Assembly: GCA_002364615.1 (NCBI GenBank)
Contig: DEYP01000024.1
Location: 20,422-84,421 of the forward strand
Length of the DNA: 64,000 nucleotides
Direction: 5' to 3'
Origin: Arsukibacterium sp. UBA3155
GTDB lineage: Bacteria; Pseudomonadota; Gammaproteobacteria; Enterobacterales; Alteromonadaceae
Shown here: piece by piece, positions 63,978-64,000 of the stretch
Position numbering within the stretch: the first letter of the stretch is position 1
Layout: every line of letters begins with the position of its first letter
Notes under the pieces: generated by a model
What the model saw: the letters and a program-made list of their open reading frames with translations, nothing else
Databases searched by the model: none
What the model was told of the DNA's origin: nothing
Program-made: the position numbers and the translations under genes

Positions 63978-64000
63978 TGGTGCGTCCTAGTGGACTCGAA
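63978..64000 (-). tRNA. 3' end of a tRNA gene, probably tRNA-Val(GAC), truncated by the window edge
   Basis: Read on the minus strand the 23 bases are the T-loop TTCGAGT, the 3' T-stem CCACT, acceptor strand AGGACGC, discriminator A and CCA. The loop and acceptor ending resemble gammaproteobacterial tRNA-Val(GAC), which starts GCGTCC; the anticodon is outside the window, so identity is tentative. Confidence 0.75.

Overview
The window comes from a gammaproteobacterium that can respire nitrate. Protein similarity (NarGHJI, NarXL, UbiUVT, NrdDG, Rnk, SirB), FNR-type promoters and Shine-Dalgarno sites all fit that class. My best guess is an Alishewanella/Rheinheimera/Arsukibacterium-like genus, but this is inference, not a search result. 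Only two genes are cut by the window edges: a norR end at the left and a tRNA at the right. I saw no insertion sequence, integrase, phage gene or CRISPR array.

Positions 1-45,080 form an almost uninterrupted anaerobic-respiration region. It holds the 3' end of norR, moeB, a DGC-family protein, nnrS, two divergent NarK-family transporters, a PP2C-phosphatase/kinase fusion, rnk, mogA, the oxygen-independent ubiquinone genes ubiUV and ubiT, hemN, an HPP-CBS membrane protein, a quinol-type nitric oxide reductase, sirB, nrdGD, a porin, the narGHJI operon with a parvulin isomerase, narX, a third NarK, narL-moeA, a thiamine-diphosphate decarboxylase-trhP-ferredoxin operon, and one long minus-strand operon moaA-mobA-moaB-moaC-moaD-moaE-modA-modB-modC. 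So one region supplies the nitrate reductase, its molybdenum cofactor, molybdate uptake, nitrate/nitrite transport, NO handling, anaerobic quinone, heme and dNTP synthesis, and the sensor-regulator pair. At least six FNR-like boxes and three perfectly spaced 7-2-7 NarL sites tie it together. The NarL-to-FNR distance is nearly identical (52 and 53 bp) at narG and at the narK divergent promoter.

Positions 45,130-58,889 form a complete catechol ortho-cleavage island for benzoate: a BenM/CatM-type LysR regulator, catBCA, benABCD, pcaIJ, pcaF, pcaD, benK and an OprD-type porin. It covers every step from benzoate uptake to succinyl-CoA plus acetyl-CoA. ATAC-N7-GTAT regulator boxes lie before catB and before benK. 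Positions 58,893-62,328 hold a less understood set (LysR, DoxX, LigB/DODA-type dioxygenase, short-chain dehydrogenase). It is followed by an alpha/beta hydrolase gene broken by an in-frame amber codon.

The 19-kb aromatic segment is bounded by two direct repeats of 44 bp (42 identical), each containing an intrinsic terminator. The right copy lies just 3' of the tRNA at the window edge. This is compatible with the aromatic segment being an inserted or duplicated block, though no recombinase is visible.
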